Positions 50,777 to 59,272 of a stretch of 64,000 nucleotides of DNA are shown here, in pieces (position 1 is the stretch's first letter; every line of letters starts with the position of its first letter). This DNA comes from Arthrobacter sp. MSA 4-2 (GTDB lineage: Bacteria; Actinomycetota; Actinomycetes; Actinomycetales; Micrococcaceae). Under the pieces are notes generated by a model that did no database searches, was not told where the DNA came from, and saw only the letters and a program-made list of their open reading frames with translations. Location of the stretch: positions 1 to 64,000 of the forward strand of contig NZ_JAEKGC010000011.1 of NCBI RefSeq assembly GCF_016405885.1. The letters run 5' to 3'. Position numbers and translations under genes: made by a program.

Positions 50777-52057
50777 TTACTGCTTGAAGGCGGAGTCGAG
50801 GTCGGCGGCGACGTCCTCCGCGCTCTGCTGATCGGTCAGCATGGCCTGCACGCCCTTCCACATCGCGTCGTTGAAGACGTCCGTCGACAGGACATCGACG
50901 TTGGAGCCGAACTCGCCGGTGCCGTCCGAGATCTTCGAAGCGTCCTCGAGAACCTGGGCGAACAGGGGGTCGGCGTCGATGCCCTCGGTCTCCACCGGGA
51001 ACGGCGGGATGGTGTTGAAGTTCTCAACAGTCCACCGTCCGTGCTCGGGGGTCACCAGGTAGTCGAGGAACTTCTCGGCAGCCTCGGTGTTCTTCGACGC
51101 GGCCGAGATGAACGGGCCGGACCCGAGCCCGCCGCTGAAGATGCCCGGACCGTCCTCGGCCGGGAAGGGAATGAAGCCGACCTCGAAGTCGGTGTTCTTG
51201 GCGATCTCGTCGGTGGCCCAGCTGCCGGTGGGCAGGATGGCGGCCTCCTCCTTGTAGAAGAGGGCGTTGGCACCGTCGTAGGTCAGGGACGTCGGGAAGT
51301 CCGGGAGGTAGCCCGCGGCGTTGAAGGACTTCCAGGTGTCCAGGGCCGCGACAACCTCCGGGGAGGTCCAGGGCATCTCGCCGCCGAGCAGCTTGTCCAC
51401 CCCATCGGCGCCCACCCGGCTCGACAACGCCATGCTCAGCAGGTGCCCGCCCTGCCAGCCTTCCTTGTCGCTGGCCGCGAACGGGGTGATTCCCTTCTTG
51501 GCGAGGGCCGCCGCGGCGGCCTCGAGCTCCCCCAGGTTCGTGGGCTCGCTGATGCCGAGCTTGTCGAAGAGCTGCTTGTTGTAGAAGAGGCCGACGGTCT
51601 CGATGTCTCCGGGCACCCCGTAGACCTTGCCGTCGAAGGTCACGCGCTCCTTGGCGAACTCGTAGACGGGCCAGTCGTGCTCCTCATAGGCGTCCGTCAG
51701 GTCGTGGAGCAGCCCGGCGTCGGCCAGCGCCCCGGCGTAGCCGGGGCCCGACCCCCAGTTGAAGATGTCGGGGCCCTCGCCGGAGCGCAGCTGGGTCTGG
51801 AGCACGGTGCGCATATTGTCGGTGGGCAGGACCTCGAGTTCGACGTCGATGTCGGGGTTCTGCTTCTCGAAGACGGCGATGTCCTCGTTGATCAGGTCGA
51901 CGGCGGCCGAGTCCTCGGGCTGTTCGATGAGATATCGGATCTGCTCACCATTCCCGCTGTCCTTCTCCGCGGCCGACGAGGTGCCGGTGCACCCTGTGAC
52001 GGCGAAGGCGAACGCGGCGGTGACCGCAGGGATCCGGAGAGCTGCAAGACGTTTCAT
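50777..52057 (-). CDS. Sugar ABC substrate-binding lipoprotein (second copy in cluster)
   Basis: A 426-residue binding protein with signal peptide and lipobox (VTGCTG), followed by family 1 carbohydrate-binding features (RTVLQTQLRSGEGPDIFNWG, LHDLTDAYEEHDWPVYEFAK, KEGWQGGHLLSMALSSRVG). It is a close paralogue of the protein at 56635-57924; the segment from RTVLQTQLRSGEGPD onward is almost superimposable. There is only one permease pair in the cluster, so two binding proteins may feed one channel with different but related sugars. A strong hairpin follows its stop. Confidence 0.92.
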   Translation of the reverse strand: MKRLAALRIPAVTAAFAFAVTGCTGTSSAAEKDSGNGEQIRYLIEQPEDSAAVDLINEDIAVFEKQNPDIDVELEVLPTDNMRTVLQTQLRSGEGPDIFNWGSGPGYAGALADAGLLHDLTDAYEEHDWPVYEFAKERVTFDGKVYGVPGDIETVGLFYNKQLFDKLGISEPTNLGELEAAAAALAKKGITPFAASDKEGWQGGHLLSMALSSRVGADGVDKLLGGEMPWTSPEVVAALDTWKSFNAAGYLPDFPTSLTYDGANALFYKEEAAILPTGSWATDEIAKNTDFEVGFIPFPAEDGPGIFSGGLGSGPFISAASKNTEAAEKFLDYLVTPEHGRWTVENFNTIPPFPVETEGIDADPLFAQVLEDASKISDGTGEFGSNVDVLSTDVFNDAMWKGVQAMLTDQQSAEDVAADLDSAFKQ

Positions 52058-52116
52058 GGGGTGCTTTCTTGTCGAATCGGTGGGGTGCGTACGGGTGTGC
52101 CTGGCGTGCTGGCCGG

Positions 52117-52878
52117 TCAGGCCGGGGGGTCCTGGAACCAGCCGCGGGCCGGGTTGGTGACCGCGGGCGGTGTCCGCTCGGCGGAGGGCTGCGCCGCCCA
52201 GCGGACGCCGTTGGCCAGGACCCTCCGGATCTGGGGATGGTGGTAGACGGGATACGCCTGGTCTCCAGGGCTGAAGTAGAAGATGTGTCCGCGCCCCCGG
52301 GTGAAGGTCACTCCCGAGCGGAAGACCTCGCCGCCGCTGAAGGAGCTGATGAACACCAGGTCATCCGGGGTTGGGATGTCGAAGAACTCCCCGTAGGTTT
52401 CCTGTTTCTCGATCACCAGCGGACCCTCGATGCCCGCCGCGATGGGGTGGTTGGGGTTCACATTCCAGACGAGTTCCCGCTCCGCCCCGTTGCGCCACAG
52501 CAGGGAGCAGGTGGTGCCCATCAGGCGCGTGAAGATCTTGGAGAAGTGGCCCGAGTGCAGCACGAGCAGGCCCATCCCGCCCAGGACGTGCCGCTGAACC
52601 CGCTCCACCACCTCGTCGGACACCTGGTCGTGGGCGATGTGGCCCCACCACAGGAGGACGTCGGTCGCCGCGAGGACCTCCTCGCTGAGCCCGTGGTCCG
52701 GATCGGCCAGGACGGCCGTCCGGATCACCGGGTCCCCGTCGAGGAGGAGCCGGAGGCCCTCGGCGATGGCGCCGTGGATGCCGTCCGGGTAGATGGCGGC
52801 GACCTCCGGCTCGGTGGTCTCGTGGATGCCCTCGTTCCAGACGGTGATCCGCAGGGGCGGGATGGTGCTGTGCTGCAT
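52117..52878 (-). CDS. ThuA-domain protein
   Basis: About 253 residues with the ThuA (trehalose-utilisation) amidotransferase-like fold: [56 protein letters not shown] and [19 protein letters not shown]. ThuA proteins accompany catabolism of trehalose and other disaccharides, where 3-keto sugar steps occur; their reaction is unclear. The start at 52878 follows a weak ribosome site; an open frame extends to 52983 over the end of the previous gene. It lies between the isomerase and the second binding protein. Confidence 0.88.
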   Translation of the reverse strand: MQHSTIPPLRITVWNEGIHETTEPEVAAIYPDGIHGAIAEGLRLLLDGDPVIRTAVLADPDHGLSEEVLAATDVLLWWGHIAHDQVSDEVVERVQRHVLGGMGLLVLHSGHFSKIFTRLMGTTCSLLWRNGAERELVWNVNPNHPIAAGIEGPLVIEKQETYGEFFDIPTPDDLVFISSFSGGEVFRSGVTFTRGRGHIFYFSPGDQAYPVYHHPQIRRVLANGVRWAAQPSAERTPPAVTNPARGWFQDPPA

Positions 52879-52904
52879 GAGAATCCGTTCGTCGCGGCTT
52901 TCGC

Positions 52905-53699
52905 CTAGTTCTTCAGCAGGGCCGAGACCTTCGGCAGGACGTCCCGGGCCGGGCCGCTGAGGCGGCACTCCATGGCGAGCCATCCGTCGTAGCCGATCCC
53001 CTCCAGCGCGGCGAGCGTCGCGGGCCAGTCGTAGTGGCCGGCGCCCGGCTCAAGCCGGTTGCTGTCGCCGAGCTGCACGTGGCGGATATGCTTCCCGGCG
53101 GCCCGGATGGAGGCGGGAATGTCCGCCTCCTCGATGGACATGTGGAAGGTGTCGGCGATGACGGCGACGCCCGGGGACGACACCTCCTCGACGATGGAGA
53201 CGGCGTCGGCCAGGGTGTTGACCATGAAGTCCTCGTACCGGTTCAGGGGTTCGAGCAGGACCAGGGCGCCTTCGGCCTCGGCGTGGGCGCCGAGCTCCGC
53301 CAGGGCCTCGACGAGGACCGCGCGCGATTCCTCGTCGCTGCGGGGCGGCTCGAACGGGGGAAGCCGGCGGCTGAACAGGGCGTAGGCGTTGGGCGTTACG
53401 GCGCCGAACCCTCCGGCCTCGGCGATGCCTGAGAGCAGGTCCTTCATCTGTTCGCGTGCGTCCTTGGCCCGAGCGAGGTCGAAGTCACCGATGAAGTGGT
53501 CCATGTTGACGCACACGCTGGGCATAACGACCCCGGCGGCCCGGGCCTCACGGAGTTCGGCGGAGCGTCCGGCGAAGATCCCGTCGCCCTTGCCCAGCAG
53601 CTCGATGCCGTCGAAGCCGCGTTCCTGCGCGAACTCGAACTTCTCCATGAGGTTCCTGCCCTCAAGGAAGTGTTCCTGGATTGCCAACCGAAAAGTCAC
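52905..53699 (-). CDS. Sugar phosphate isomerase/epimerase-like TIM barrel
   Basis: A 264-residue protein of the xylose isomerase-like TIM-barrel family. Metal-binding parts are visible: [14 protein letters not shown] (Glu), [15 protein letters not shown] (Asp, His), [19 protein letters not shown] (His, Asp) and [10 protein letters not shown] (Glu). Members isomerise or epimerise sugars, inosose or keto sugars. The GTG at 53699 overlaps the stop of the MDR dehydrogenase (GTGA) and AGGAG precedes it. Its place between a dehydrogenase and ThuA suggests it works on an oxidised sugar. Confidence 0.9.
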   Translation of the reverse strand: MTFRLAIQEHFLEGRNLMEKFEFAQERGFDGIELLGKGDGIFAGRSAELREARAAGVVMPSVCVNMDHFIGDFDLARAKDAREQMKDLLSGIAEAGGFGAVTPNAYALFSRRLPPFEPPRSDEESRAVLVEALAELGAHAEAEGALVLLEPLNRYEDFMVNTLADAVSIVEEVSSPGVAVIADTFHMSIEEADIPASIRAAGKHIRHVQLGDSNRLEPGAGHYDWPATLAALEGIGYDGWLAMECRLSGPARDVLPKVSALLKN

Positions 53700-54742
53700 T
53701 GGTTCTCCTCAAAGCTGAGGACGACCTGGAGTGCGTCCTGCGGGTTTTCGTCGAGCATGCTGAAGGCGGCCGCGGCGTCGGCCAGCGGAACGGTGTGGGA
53801 GATCAGGCCGGTGAGGTTCAGCTTCCCGGCGACGGCCAGCTCGATGGCGGTGGTGTTGAGCCGGTAGGTGTCCCACCGGTGCTGCAGTGCCGGGGACACC
53901 CCGGAGATCTGCGAGGAGATGACCTGGATGCGGTTGTGGTGGAACTCCTCGCCGAGGCGCAGGCCCATGCCGTCGCCCTGCAGGAAGCCCGCGGCGCAGA
54001 CGCGGGAGCTGTAGGCCACCGAGCGGATGGCCTCGTGGAGGGCGCGGTAGTTGCCGGTCACCTCGAGGGCGGCGTCGGCGCCGCGGCCTCCGGTGAGCTC
54101 GCGGATGCGCTCGGCGACGTTCCCGTCGGCCGGGTCGAGGACGATGTCCGCACCGAGTTCCTCGGCGAGCTTGCGCCGGCCGGCGATACCGTCGACGGCG
54201 ATCACGCGGGCGCCGTTGAGCCGGGCCAGCTGCGCAACGATCTGGCCGGGAACTCCAAGGCCGAAGACGGCGACCGTCTCACCGACGTGGATGTCGGCGT
54301 CGAGGACGACGTTCAGGGCGATGGCCCCGATCTGCGAGAAGATGCCGATCCGGGGGTCCGCGGAGGGGTCGAGGATGCGCGCGGCGGCGTACTCCGCGGT
54401 CTTCACGGTGGAGGACCTGTGGCCCCAGGTGCCCCAGATGCGGTCGCCGAGGGCAACGGTGGTCACGTCGGAGCCGATCTCGACGACCTCGCCGACCTCT
54501 TCGTAGCCCCAGCCGTGGACCGGGTAGGAGAGGGTCGATTCGCCGTCGACGAACAGCCGCCGCTCGGGGCTCCACTGCTTCTGCAGGTAGGGGTTGCTGC
54601 CGCGGTAGGCGGTGAGCTCGGTGCCGGCGGAGATGCCGGAGTAGAGGGTCCGAATGCGGACCTCGTTGCCGGCGAGTGCTGCTTCGGACTCGTCGGTGAT
54701 TTCCGCGACGCGGGGGGAGGTAAAACTGACAACGGATGCCAT
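53696..54742 (-). CDS. MDR-family zinc-type dehydrogenase
   Basis: A 348-residue medium-chain dehydrogenase like those acting on sugar alcohols and bacteriochlorophyllide-type substrates. The N-terminal part holds IRTLYSGISAGTELTAYRGS in place of the usual GxxCGTD, so the catalytic zinc ligand Cys is not obvious. The Rossmann loop is AVFGLGVPGQIVAQLA. GAAGG precedes the ATG. It probably oxidises a hydroxyl of the imported sugar with NAD(P)+. It overlaps the isomerase by four bases and follows the second permease by 59 bp. Confidence 0.87.
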   Translation of the reverse strand: MASVVSFTSPRVAEITDESEAALAGNEVRIRTLYSGISAGTELTAYRGSNPYLQKQWSPERRLFVDGESTLSYPVHGWGYEEVGEVVEIGSDVTTVALGDRIWGTWGHRSSTVKTAEYAAARILDPSADPRIGIFSQIGAIALNVVLDADIHVGETVAVFGLGVPGQIVAQLARLNGARVIAVDGIAGRRKLAEELGADIVLDPADGNVAERIRELTGGRGADAALEVTGNYRALHEAIRSVAYSSRVCAAGFLQGDGMGLRLGEEFHHNRIQVISSQISGVSPALQHRWDTYRLNTTAIELAVAGKLNLTGLISHTVPLADAAAAFSMLDENPQDALQVVLSFEENQ

Positions 54743-54801
54743 GGGGGCGGTGTCCTTCGTGTGTTGGCGATTCTCGATCTAGTGGGGAAAATGTGTCCGG
54801 G

Positions 54802-55713
54802 TCAGCCCTTGACGGCGCCGGAGATGAAGCCCTCGGCCACCTGGCGCTGCATGAGCAGGAACAGGACGACGACGGGGATGATCGTGATGAGGGTTCCGGC
54901 GGCCAGCGGTCCGATGTCCAGGGACCGTCCGCCGGTGAACTGGTAGAGCCCGGTGGTGAGGGGCCGGAACTCCCCGCCCGGCAGGTACAGCAGGGGCACC
55001 AGGAAGTTGTTCCAGTTCTGGATGAAGGTGAAGACGCCCAGGGCGCCGGCGCCGGAGGACACCAGGGGGAGCATGACCTTCAGGAAGATCTGCCACTCCG
55101 AGGCCCCGTCGACCCGGGCTGCCTGCTCCAGTTCCAGGGGAAGGTCGGAGAAGAACGCCCGCATGAAGAAGGTTCCGAAGGACACCCCGGTGGAGGTGAG
55201 CACCAGGATGGCGCCGGGGAGGGTGTCGAGGAGGCCGAGCCCGCGGAGCTGGAAGTACAGCGGGATCATGTAGGCGAAGAACGGGACGAGCAGGCCCAGG
55301 ACCACGAGGTAGAAGGCCACCGAACGCCCCCGGAAGGGGAGGCGGGCGAAGGTGTAGCCGGCCATGGTGGAGAGCACGACGACGAGCAGGGTGCTGGGCA
55401 CGCTCAGCAGGATGCTGTTGAGCAGGTAGCTGCCGAAGTCGCCCACCACCCAGGCGTTCTGGAGGTTCTCCAGGGAGAACGAGGTGAACAGCCCGAAGGG
55501 ATTGGTACGCACCTCCTCCTCGGACTTCAGCGCCGTGGAGATCACCAGGATCACCGGGAAGAGGGAGACCGCGGAGAGCACGATCAGCAGGAGGTGCTTG
55601 CCCGTCAGCGCAGTGCGCCGGCGGGGCGACATGCCGTTGTCTTCGCGGGTTGTCCGCACCTCGCGCCGGGGTGTGGGTGCCGTTTCAGTGGTGGGTGCCG
55701 TTGTGGTGGTCAT
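54802..55713 (-). CDS. Sugar ABC transporter permease (MalG-like)
   Basis: A 303-residue permease with six helices after a Thr/Arg-rich cytoplasmic tail. The EAA loop is LELEQAARVDGASEWQIFLK, followed by VMLPLVSSGAGALGVF. The ATG at 55713 overlaps the stop of the other permease in ATGA, so they are made together. A longer frame reaching 55995 only shadows that gene. It lacks a neighbouring ATPase gene. Confidence 0.92.
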   Translation of the reverse strand: MTTTTAPTTETAPTPRREVRTTREDNGMSPRRRTALTGKHLLLIVLSAVSLFPVILVISTALKSEEEVRTNPFGLFTSFSLENLQNAWVVGDFGSYLLNSILLSVPSTLLVVVLSTMAGYTFARLPFRGRSVAFYLVVLGLLVPFFAYMIPLYFQLRGLGLLDTLPGAILVLTSTGVSFGTFFMRAFFSDLPLELEQAARVDGASEWQIFLKVMLPLVSSGAGALGVFTFIQNWNNFLVPLLYLPGGEFRPLTTGLYQFTGGRSLDIGPLAAGTLITIIPVVVLFLLMQRQVAEGFISGAVKG

Positions 55714-56633
55714 GCGCCTGTTCCTTGGAGAGAGAGCCGCCGCTGCAGCCGGTTGAGCGCCACGGCGAAGGGTACCGAGAGCGCGGTGATCAGCAGGGCC
55801 AGGGTGGTGCCGTAGCTGATCTGGCTGAGCTGGAAGGCGTTGGTGTAGGCGTAGGTGCCAATGACGTTGGTGGCATTGGCGGGCCCGCCGCCGGTCATGA
55901 TGAAGATGATGTCGAAGACGCTGAACCCGCCCACGAGGGTCACCGTGGTGACCATCAGGAAGACGGGCATGATCTGGGGCAGGATGATGTACCACAGCTG
56001 CTGCACGGCGTTGACGCCGTCGAGCCGGGAAGCGTCCATGAGCGCCGCGTCGACGTTGCGCAGCGCGGACAGGAAGATGATGAGCACGAAGCCGGTCGTG
56101 GCCCAGATCGCGGTGACCAGGACCGCGTAGAGCGCCGTGTTCGGGTTGCCCAGCCAGCCGGTGGCGAAGGAGTCCAGACCCACCACCTGCAGGGCCTTGT
56201 TGACCCAGCCGCTGACCGGATCATAGATCCAGCCCCACACGATGCCGATGGCCACCTGGGGAAGGACGTACGGGAGGAAGAACGCGAGCCGGTAGAAGAC
56301 GCCGGCGTTGCGGACCTTCCAGAGCAGCAGCGCCTGCGCGAGTCCGATCAGCAGGGGGGCGGCGGTGCCGATGACGATCCAGATGGCATTGTTGCCCAGG
56401 GCGTGCCACACCTCGGGGTCGGTGAGCAGCCGGGCGTAGTTCTGCAGGCCCACGAAGGCAGGCGTCGGGTCGATTCCGTCGAAGTCGACGAAGGAATAGT
56501 AGATGGCGTTCCCGAGCGGGAAGAGGAAAAACACGATCACCAGCAGCATCAGCGGGCTGATGAGCGCGATGCCGAGGCGGGTCTGGGCCCGCCGGGTGAC
56601 CTTGGGGGTCGTTATGGAAATAGGTGTGCTCAT
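55710..56633 (-). CDS. Sugar ABC transporter permease (MalF-like)
   Basis: A 307-residue permease with six helices (LISPLMLLVIVFFLFPLGNA first) and the EAA loop ALMDASRLDGVNAVQQLWYI. It forms the channel with the MalG-like protein encoded downstream. It starts one base past the binding-protein stop (56635), so the three are tightly coupled. Confidence 0.93.
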   Translation of the reverse strand: MSTPISITTPKVTRRAQTRLGIALISPLMLLVIVFFLFPLGNAIYYSFVDFDGIDPTPAFVGLQNYARLLTDPEVWHALGNNAIWIVIGTAAPLLIGLAQALLLWKVRNAGVFYRLAFFLPYVLPQVAIGIVWGWIYDPVSGWVNKALQVVGLDSFATGWLGNPNTALYAVLVTAIWATTGFVLIIFLSALRNVDAALMDASRLDGVNAVQQLWYIILPQIMPVFLMVTTVTLVGGFSVFDIIFIMTGGGPANATNVIGTYAYTNAFQLSQISYGTTLALLITALSVPFAVALNRLQRRLSLQGTGA

Positions 56634-56634
56634 G

Positions 56635-57924
56635 TCACTTGTCCTCGGCAGCTTGCTTGCTTGCGGTCTGGAGGTCCTGGGCGACGGCCTCGGCGGTCTT
56701 CTGGCCCGTGAGGATGCCCTGGAAGCCGTCCCACATGGTCTTGTTGAAGGTGTCGGTGGTCAGGACGTCGATGTTGTAGCCGAACTCGCCCGTGCCTTCG
56801 GCGATCTTCGCCGTGTCCTCGATGACCTGGGCGAACAGCGGGGAGACCTCGAGCCCTTCGGTGTCCACCGGGAAGGCCGGGATGGTGCCGATGTTTTCGA
56901 CCTGCCAGCGCCCGTGCTCTTCGGACTGGAGGTAGTCCAGGAGCTCGACGGCTCCTTCGGGGTTCTCCGTGTCGGCCGAGATGAAGCTTCCGCCGCCGAG
57001 GCCGCCGGTGAAGATGCCGGGGCCGTCCTCGGCGGGGAAGGGCAGGAACCCGACCTCGAAGTCCACCGTCTCCTGCAGTGAGGAGATGAGCCAGCTTCCG
57101 GTGGGGTTCATGGCGGCGTCGCCCTTGTAGAACAGGGCGTTGCCGTTGTCGTAGGTCAGGGCGTTGGGAGAATCGGGCAGGTGTGCGTCCTTGGCGAAGC
57201 CGCTCCAGGTCTCCAGGGCGGCAACCACCTCGGGTGAGGTCCACGGCATGCTGCCGTCGAGCAGCTTCTCCATCCCGTCCGGACCGACGCGGCTGGACAG
57301 GGCCATGCTGAACAGGTGGCCGCCCTGCCAGCCTTCCTTGTCGTTGACGGCGAAGGGGGTCACGCCCGCCGCGGTGAAGGTTTCCGCCGCCTTCTGGAGG
57401 TCGGAGAGGTTCTTCGGTTCCTGCACGCCGTGCTTCTTGAACAGGTCCTTGTTGTAGAAGATGCCGACCTCCTCCAGCTGGGTCGGCACGCCGGAGATCT
57501 TCCCGTCGAAGGTGACCCGCTCACGGGCGAAGTCGTAGATCTTCCAGTCGTTTTCCTCGTACGCGTCGGTGAGGTCGTACAGGAGGCCCGCTTCGGCGAG
57601 GGTGCCGGCGAAGCCGGGGCCCGTGTCGTAGTTGAAGACGTCCGGGCCTTCGCCGGAACGCAGCTGGGTCTGCAGGACAGTGCGGAGGTTCTCCAGCGGC
57701 AGGACGTCGAGGGTGACCTCGATTCCGGATTCCTCCTCGAACTCCTCCAGGTCGGACCGGATCGCATCAAGTTCCGATGGGCGTTCGGGCTGGTTGATGA
57801 GGTAGCGAAGGCCGTCGGACCCCTCCGCGGCGGCATCCGGCGCGGCTCCGGTGCATCCCGTCACTGCCAGGGCCAGGATTGCTGCGGAGGTTGCCGCCGC
57901 CCGGGTCGAAGCTGGTTTCTTCAT
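56635..57924 (-). CDS. Sugar ABC substrate-binding lipoprotein (first copy in cluster)
   Basis: A 429-residue lipoprotein (lipobox VTGCTG) of the family 1 carbohydrate-binding proteins: RTVLQTQLRSGEGPDVFNYD, LLYDLTDAYEENDWKIYDFA, KEGWQGGHLFSMALSSRVG. Paralogous to the protein at 50777-52057. It lies directly before the permease pair, the standard place for the cognate binding protein. AAGGAAGTCAACG precedes the ATG at 57924; the longer open frame to 58179 shadows the Gfo/Idh gene. Confidence 0.93.
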   Translation of the reverse strand: MKKPASTRAAATSAAILALAVTGCTGAAPDAAAEGSDGLRYLINQPERPSELDAIRSDLEEFEEESGIEVTLDVLPLENLRTVLQTQLRSGEGPDVFNYDTGPGFAGTLAEAGLLYDLTDAYEENDWKIYDFARERVTFDGKISGVPTQLEEVGIFYNKDLFKKHGVQEPKNLSDLQKAAETFTAAGVTPFAVNDKEGWQGGHLFSMALSSRVGPDGMEKLLDGSMPWTSPEVVAALETWSGFAKDAHLPDSPNALTYDNGNALFYKGDAAMNPTGSWLISSLQETVDFEVGFLPFPAEDGPGIFTGGLGGGSFISADTENPEGAVELLDYLQSEEHGRWQVENIGTIPAFPVDTEGLEVSPLFAQVIEDTAKIAEGTGEFGYNIDVLTTDTFNKTMWDGFQGILTGQKTAEAVAQDLQTASKQAAEDK

Positions 57925-57982
57925 CGTTGACTTCCTTGTCGTGGTGTTGTGCATGGAGGAACGCTGAGGGAGCTGCGGGTGG

Positions 57983-59137
57983 CTAGCTTTCCGGCAGGGA
58001 AGCACCGGCCGTCGACACGGTGAGCAGCGCCGGGGAAAAGTCCCCGACCTGTACCCAGGTGCCGTGCTCGGCGGAGGCAAGGACCGCCTCGGTGATCGCC
58101 GCCGTCCGGAGTCCGTCCTCGAAAGTCGGCATCCGGTCCACGGCAGCGCCGCCGGAGACACTGGCATAGACATCGGCAACGAAGGCCCGGAAGGCGTCGT
58201 GGTAGCCCTGGGGGTGCCCGGCGGGAAGCGTCGACAGTTCGGCCGCCTCCGGGGAGAGGATGTTCGGGTCGCGGGTCAGAACCTGGTTCCCTTCGCGTCC
58301 ACCCACCCAAAGGGTCTCCGGCTGTTCCTGGTCGAAGCCAACACTCACATTCACCGTGCTGATCTCGAACCACAGCCTGTTTTTGCGCCCCGGCGACACC
58401 TGGCTGATCACGACCGAGCCGACGGCGCCCCGGTCGGTGCGGAAGGCGACGCTTGCGATGTCTTCGGTCGCGACCGCTCCCGGCACGGCTCCGGCCGCAC
58501 CGGGCCGGTCGGCGTAGGCCGTCTTGGTGAGTGCGGAGACCTCCTGGATGCGGTGGCCGCTGACCCACTCGATGAGGTCGCACCAGTGCGACCCGATGTC
58601 GGCGAAGGCCCGCGATGCGCCGCCCTTTCCGGCATCCACGCGCCAGTTGGTGTCCTCAGGGTTGGAGAGCCAGTCCTGGAGGTAGGAGCCGTGGATGAGA
58701 TGGATGTTGCCGGCCGAACCGGCCTGGATCCGCGCCCTGGCCTCGGCGACGAGCGGGTGGTAGCGGTAGATGAACGGAACGGCTGCGGTCAGCCCTGACA
58801 TGCGGGCGCTGCCGGCCAGGGCGCGGGCCCCGGCAACGTCAAGGGCGAGGGGCTTCTCGCAGACGACGTGCTTGCCGGCCTCCAGGGCCCGCGCGGCCAG
58901 CGGCTCATGGAGGTGGTTGGGCACGCAGAGGTGCACAACATCGACGTCCGGGTGGGTGATGAGGGCCTCGACCTCGAGGGCGGCGCTGCCCCCGGCCCAT
59001 TCCCGCACGGCCCGCTCGGCCGAGGTGCGTGAGGATCCCGCGACGGCAACGACGCGTGCACCGACCCGGCGCGCGGCGTCTGCGTGGATCCGGCCCATCA
59101 TGCCCGTTCCCACAATGCCGATACCTAGCTGTGTCAC
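57983..59137 (-). CDS. Gfo/Idh/MocA oxidoreductase, first gene of the sugar cluster
   Basis: A 384-residue NAD(P)-dependent oxidoreductase. It has the Rossmann loop GIGIVGTGMMGRIHAD, the EKP motif VVCEKPLALDVAGARA, and the substrate-domain block FADIGSHWCDLIEWVSGHR with catalytic-type Asp and His. It likely oxidises the imported glycoside, perhaps at C3, or acts on a keto or inositol-like product. The GTG at 59137 follows GGGAG by four bases; the long open frame to 60334 shadows the ROK gene. First gene of the minus-strand cluster, divergent from the ROK repressor across 135 bp. Confidence 0.9.
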   Translation of the reverse strand: MTQLGIGIVGTGMMGRIHADAARRVGARVVAVAGSSRTSAERAVREWAGGSAALEVEALITHPDVDVVHLCVPNHLHEPLAARALEAGKHVVCEKPLALDVAGARALAGSARMSGLTAAVPFIYRYHPLVAEARARIQAGSAGNIHLIHGSYLQDWLSNPEDTNWRVDAGKGGASRAFADIGSHWCDLIEWVSGHRIQEVSALTKTAYADRPGAAGAVPGAVATEDIASVAFRTDRGAVGSVVISQVSPGRKNRLWFEISTVNVSVGFDQEQPETLWVGGREGNQVLTRDPNILSPEAAELSTLPAGHPQGYHDAFRAFVADVYASVSGGAAVDRMPTFEDGLRTAAITEAVLASAEHGTWVQVGDFSPALLTVSTAGASLPES

Positions 59138-59272
59138 ATGGCTCCCAAAGTCGAATGGATTCCGAACTATCACTGGTATCACCAGCAACATGCTGAGCAT
59201 ATGTTCTGTTTGATATGTAGACAAATGGTGAAAGTTTTTCAAATCTTGGCTAAACAATGGCAGGATACTTTT
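59138..59272. promoter_or_regulatory. AT-rich divergent control region with three dyads
   Basis: 135 bp, clearly more AT-rich than its surroundings. Dyads: CTGGT-ATC-ACCAG (59173-59185), ATGCT-G-AGCAT (59190-59200) and TGAAA-GTT-TTTCA (59229-59241). They lie between the sugar cluster and the ROK gene and are candidate ROK operators. I cannot decide the -10 boxes with confidence. Confidence 0.6.

Noticed and set aside
49622-52246. 874-codon open frame on the plus strand
   Set aside because: Antisense to the ADP-ribosylglycohydrolase and binding-protein genes, both with clear motifs; crosses a perfect terminator-like repeat.
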